From the NCBI GenBank assembly GCA_903888655.1, contig CAISUR010000606.1, positions 1 through 9,014 of the forward strand: a DNA stretch of 9,014 nucleotides, read 5' to 3'. The DNA is from an uncultured Bacteroidota bacterium. Lineage in GTDB: Bacteria; Bacteroidota; Bacteroidia; Flavobacteriales; Flavobacteriaceae. Positions 7,471 through 9,014 of this stretch are shown one piece after another. The notes under the pieces are model-generated. The model made no database searches, was not told the origin of the DNA, and was given only the letters and a program-made list of their open reading frames with translations. The stretch's first letter is position 1. The number at the start of each line of letters is the position of its first letter. Made by a program: the position numbers and the translations under genes.

Positions 7471-7741
7471 CAAAAGTCGATAGAATTACCGCTACCGACA
7501 ACCATACTACTCCGTGAATTAGTAAGCATTTGGCGTAACTTTTATTGCCATATAATTGTTTAACTAAATGAACCATAAAATAAATAATGCTTATTGGAAT
7601 GAATAAGTACAGCATTAACACGCCACCATTAGGCGTATTTCCATGAGTTGGAAAAAGTTGATAACAAGCACCTGCAATCAATATATAAATGGTGTAAAAA
7701 GCAATAGTTACGTTTTCTTTTGAAAATTTGTTGAGGTTCAT
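7463..7741 (-). CDS. Small three-helix membrane protein, function unknown
   Basis: The product is 92 residues from an ATG at 7741. Three hydrophobic helices are visible: about 11-30 (VTIAFYTIYILIAGACYQLF), 41-62 (VLMLYLFIPISIIYFMVHLV) and 71-88 (KCLLIHGVVWLSVAVILS). The loop between helices 1 and 2 contains PTHGNTPNGG. There is no signal peptide cleavage site and no catalytic motif. I do not recognise the family. Hydrophobic periodicity, and gene boundaries that fit tightly against the convergent neighbour, support it as a real gene. A TAAATTTA sequence at 7749-7756 reads as a near -7 box on this strand, but it would leave almost no leader. Confidence 0.7.
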   Translation of the reverse strand: MNLNKFSKENVTIAFYTIYILIAGACYQLFPTHGNTPNGGVLMLYLFIPISIIYFMVHLVKQLYGNKSYAKCLLIHGVVWLSVAVILSTFAK

Positions 7742-7773
7742 TTCTGTCTAAATTTAATATCCACTTACGGATT

Positions 7774-7871
7774 TCTAATATCCAAAATCTAATATCTAAA
7801 ATCTAATATCTAAAATCTAATATCTAATATCTAATATCTAATATCTAAAATCTAATATCTAATATGTAATA
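7774..7871. repeat. Tandem heptamer array, 14 units
   Basis: Fourteen consecutive 7-base units are either TCTAATA (nine exact copies) or TCTAAAA (three exact copies), plus two one-base variants (TCCAAAA as unit 2 and TGTAATA as the last unit). The array fills most of the 131-base spacer between two minus-strand genes and ends one base before the TAG stop codon of the Lrp-type gene. No hairpin or open frame of note is present. Such arrays can vary in copy number by replication slippage. Confidence 0.9.
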
Positions 7872-7872
7872 T

Positions 7873-8343
7873 CTATAATTGTATCTGTCTTTCTATTTGT
7901 TGTTCCAAAGATATAAATGTTTCTGTTCTGGAAACACCATCAATCGGTTGGATTTTTTTATTCAAAAGTTGCATTAAATGTTCGTTATCACGACAAATAA
8001 TTTTGATTAAAATGCTCCAATTTCCAGTGGTATAATGACATTCTAGCACTTCTGGAATTTTTTTAAGTTCTTTTACAGCCTCGGCATTACTAGCGGCTTT
8101 TTCAAGATAAACGCCTATGAATGCCATCGTTTTATAACCTAAAACTTTATTGTTTACAATAAACTTTGAGCCCGAAATTACACCAGCTTCCTCTAGTTTT
8201 TTTAATCGTTGATGAATGGCTGCTCCAGAAATGCCAATTTTATGGGCAATCTGCAAAATCGGTTTTCGTGCATCGTCCATTAAGTCACGTAGAATTTCTT
8301 TATCTATTCCATCAATTTCTATTTGTAACTGATTTATTTTCAT
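7873..8343 (-). CDS. Lrp/AsnC-family transcriptional regulator
   Basis: The product is 156 residues, the usual length for the family. The N-terminal AsnC-type winged helix-turn-helix spans about residues 11-60: DGIDKEILRDLMDDARKPI, then the recognition part ISGAAIHQRLKKLEEAGVI, the typical Lrp wording. The C-terminal RAM ligand-binding and oligomerisation domain spans about 70-148, with YKTMAFIGVYLE, a YTTGNWSILIKI strand-turn-strand and GVSRTETFISL at the end. Lrp/AsnC proteins assemble as dimers to octamers and sense amino acids; the effector here cannot be read from sequence. The gene is divergent from trxA across 219 bases, so it could act on that shared region or on its own promoter, as many family members do (inference). 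The start ATG at 8343 is supported by a good promoter about 20 bases upstream. Confidence 0.94.
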   Translation of the reverse strand: MKINQLQIEIDGIDKEILRDLMDDARKPILQIAHKIGISGAAIHQRLKKLEEAGVISGSKFIVNNKVLGYKTMAFIGVYLEKAASNAEAVKELKKIPEVLECHYTTGNWSILIKIICRDNEHLMQLLNKKIQPIDGVSRTETFISLEQQIERQIQL

Positions 8344-8360
8344 TGATTGTCAAATTAAAG

Positions 8361-8390
8361 CAAAAGTAGGGATTTTGTTTTAAATCCTAA
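8361..8390 (-). promoter_or_regulatory. Promoter of the Lrp/AsnC-type gene
   Basis: Read on the minus strand, TACTTTTG (8368 to 8361) matches the Bacteroidota -7 consensus TAnnTTTG exactly. A TTA (8390-8388) lies 19 bases upstream, near the expected -33 TTG. The predicted leader is short, 10-15 bases, before the ATG at 8343. Confidence 0.55.
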
Positions 8391-8500
8391 TTAAAAAATT
8401 AACCATACCATTCAATCAGTTTAGGAGAAATAAAAAAAGCAAACGACATACAAATCAATTCTTTCAATCAAAAAATAACTAAAAGTAATACAAAGTGTCA

Positions 8501-8530
8501 TTAGTATAGTAAAATGTTTCTTTATCTTTG
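8501..8530 (+). promoter_or_regulatory. Promoter of trxA
   Basis: TATCTTTG (8523-8530) matches the Bacteroidota -7 consensus TAnnTTTG exactly, with TTA at 8501-8503 spaced 19 bases upstream as a one-mismatch -33 TTG. Transcription would start near 8536-8538, giving an A-rich leader of about 25 bases without Shine-Dalgarno, as usual in this phylum. The -7 box and leader recur exactly at the right edge of the window. Confidence 0.7.
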
Positions 8531-8559
8531 TACTTCAAAACAACAATATAAAAAATAGA
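8521..8559 (+). repeat. Direct repeat copy 1: trxA -7 box plus leader
   Basis: This 39-bp segment, from TTTATCTTTG to AAAAATAGA, is identical to 8976-9014. It contains the -7 box and nearly all of the 5' untranslated leader, ending three bases before the trxA ATG at 8563. The bases directly upstream differ between the copies (C here, A in copy 2), so the identity starts sharply. Confidence 0.95.
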
Positions 8560-8562
8560 AAT

Positions 8563-8880
8563 ATGGCTTTAGCAATAACAGATGCTACTTTTGATGAAGT
8601 AGTTTTAAAATCAAATAAACCAGTGGTAGTAGATTTTTGGGCAGCTTGGTGTGGACCTTGCAGAATGGTTGGGCCAGTTATCGATGAAATTCATACCGAA
8701 TATGATGGTAAGGCAGTGGTAGGCAAAGTAGATGTAGATGCTAACCAAGAATTTGCCGCGAAATATGGCGTTAGAAATATTCCGACAGTATTAATTTTTC
8801 AAAATGGAGAAGTTGTTGGTCGTCAAGTAGGAGTTGCTCCAAAAAAAACATATACCGATGCTATTGATGCATTGCTATAA
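8563..8880 (+). CDS. trxA: Thioredoxin
   Basis: The product is 105 residues, full length for a bacterial thioredoxin 1. It is the cytoplasmic dithiol-disulfide oxidoreductase reduced by thioredoxin reductase, donating electrons to enzymes such as peroxiredoxins, methionine sulfoxide reductase and, where present, class I ribonucleotide reductase. The active site WCGPC is at residues 29-33, the buried Asp at 24 (VVVDFWA), the cis-proline at 74 (RNIPT) and the GxxxG-like loop near 82-90 (GEVVGRQVG). No signal peptide is present. The gene has its own promoter and a strong terminator, so it is probably transcribed alone. All key residues are intact. Confidence 0.97.
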   Translation: MALAITDATFDEVVLKSNKPVVVDFWAAWCGPCRMVGPVIDEIHTEYDGKAVVGKVDVDANQEFAAKYGVRNIPTVLIFQNGEVVGRQVGVAPKKTYTDAIDALL

Positions 8881-8900
8881 TTTAAAAACAAATACATTTG

Positions 8901-8929
8901 AAAGGTTCGACGAAAGTTGAACCTTTTTT
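8901..8929 (+). terminator. Intrinsic terminator of trxA
   Basis: AAAGGTTCGAC (8901-8911), loop GAAA (a GNRA tetraloop, 8912-8915) and GTTGAACCTTT (8916-8926) form an 11-bp stem with one G-U pair. The stem runs into a T-tract (TTTTTT at 8924-8929, then ATTTGTT). It lies 20 bases after the trxA stop and closes the transcript. Confidence 0.9.
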
Positions 8930-8975
8930 ATTTGTTAAAAAATGATTTCAAATAAGCTCATTTTCAAATTTTCAA

Positions 8976-9014
8976 TTTATCTTTGTACTTCAAAACAACA
9001 ATATAAAAAATAGA
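8976..9014 (+). repeat. Direct repeat copy 2: second -7 box and leader at window edge
   Basis: This is an exact 39-bp copy of the trxA -7 box and leader, with TATCTTTG at 8978-8985. The window ends inside or at the end of the repeat, so its full length is unknown. If the match continues, a start codon would follow four to six bases beyond the edge. No TTG/TTA is seen at the -33 position, unlike copy 1. It most likely drives a gene just outside the window. Confidence 0.9.

Overview
The window looks like chromosomal DNA of a Flavobacterium-type member of the Bacteroidota. The evidence is low GC, A-rich leaders without Shine-Dalgarno sequences, Bacteroidota-type -7 boxes (TAnnTTTG), secreted WG-repeat and MORN-variant proteins, and a leucyl-tRNA synthetase with the inserts typical of Flavobacteriia.

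Layout: (1) Bases 1-3190 hold two plus-strand genes four bases apart. The first is a WG-repeat protein cut off by the left window edge, the second a signal-peptide-bearing MORN-variant (YwqK-like) repeat protein. (2) Bases 3191-3379 are a short spacer with a weak promoter candidate and a possible gene remnant. (3) Bases 3380-6679 hold leuS, whose product is 1099 residues. About 160 residues of it do not belong to the synthetase. (4) Bases 6776-7453 encode a small outer-membrane beta-barrel protein. It converges on a minus-strand three-helix membrane protein (7463-7741), and one perfect inverted repeat covers both stop codons. (5) Bases 7774-7871 are a 14-copy heptamer array that runs up to the stop codon of a minus-strand Lrp/AsnC regulator (7873-8343). 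(6) A divergent promoter region leads to trxA (8563-8880), followed by a strong intrinsic terminator and an exact second copy of the trxA -7 box and leader at the right edge.

The main discovery is in leuS. A 480-bp segment (4254-4733, exactly 160 codons) encodes an apparently intact DUF559 (Vsr-like, PD-(D/E)XK) endonuclease domain. It is bounded by 38-bp GC-rich inverted arms, each containing a perfect 8-bp hairpin. The arms differ at 7 positions, and four of these form two compensatory base-pair changes in the hairpin stem. The segment sits in frame in a surface turn at the start of the CP1 editing domain, just before the TTRPDT editing motif, and removing it restores an uninterrupted LeuRS reading frame. 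It looks like a palindrome-bounded mobile endonuclease cassette that survives in an essential gene by being translated as part of it. It has no intein splice residues.

The second notable observation is the exact 39-bp direct repeat of the trxA promoter and leader, 455 bp apart. It suggests that a second gene with the same 5' region begins just beyond the window. The remaining genes are ordinary housekeeping or hypothetical genes with no evident joint pathway.
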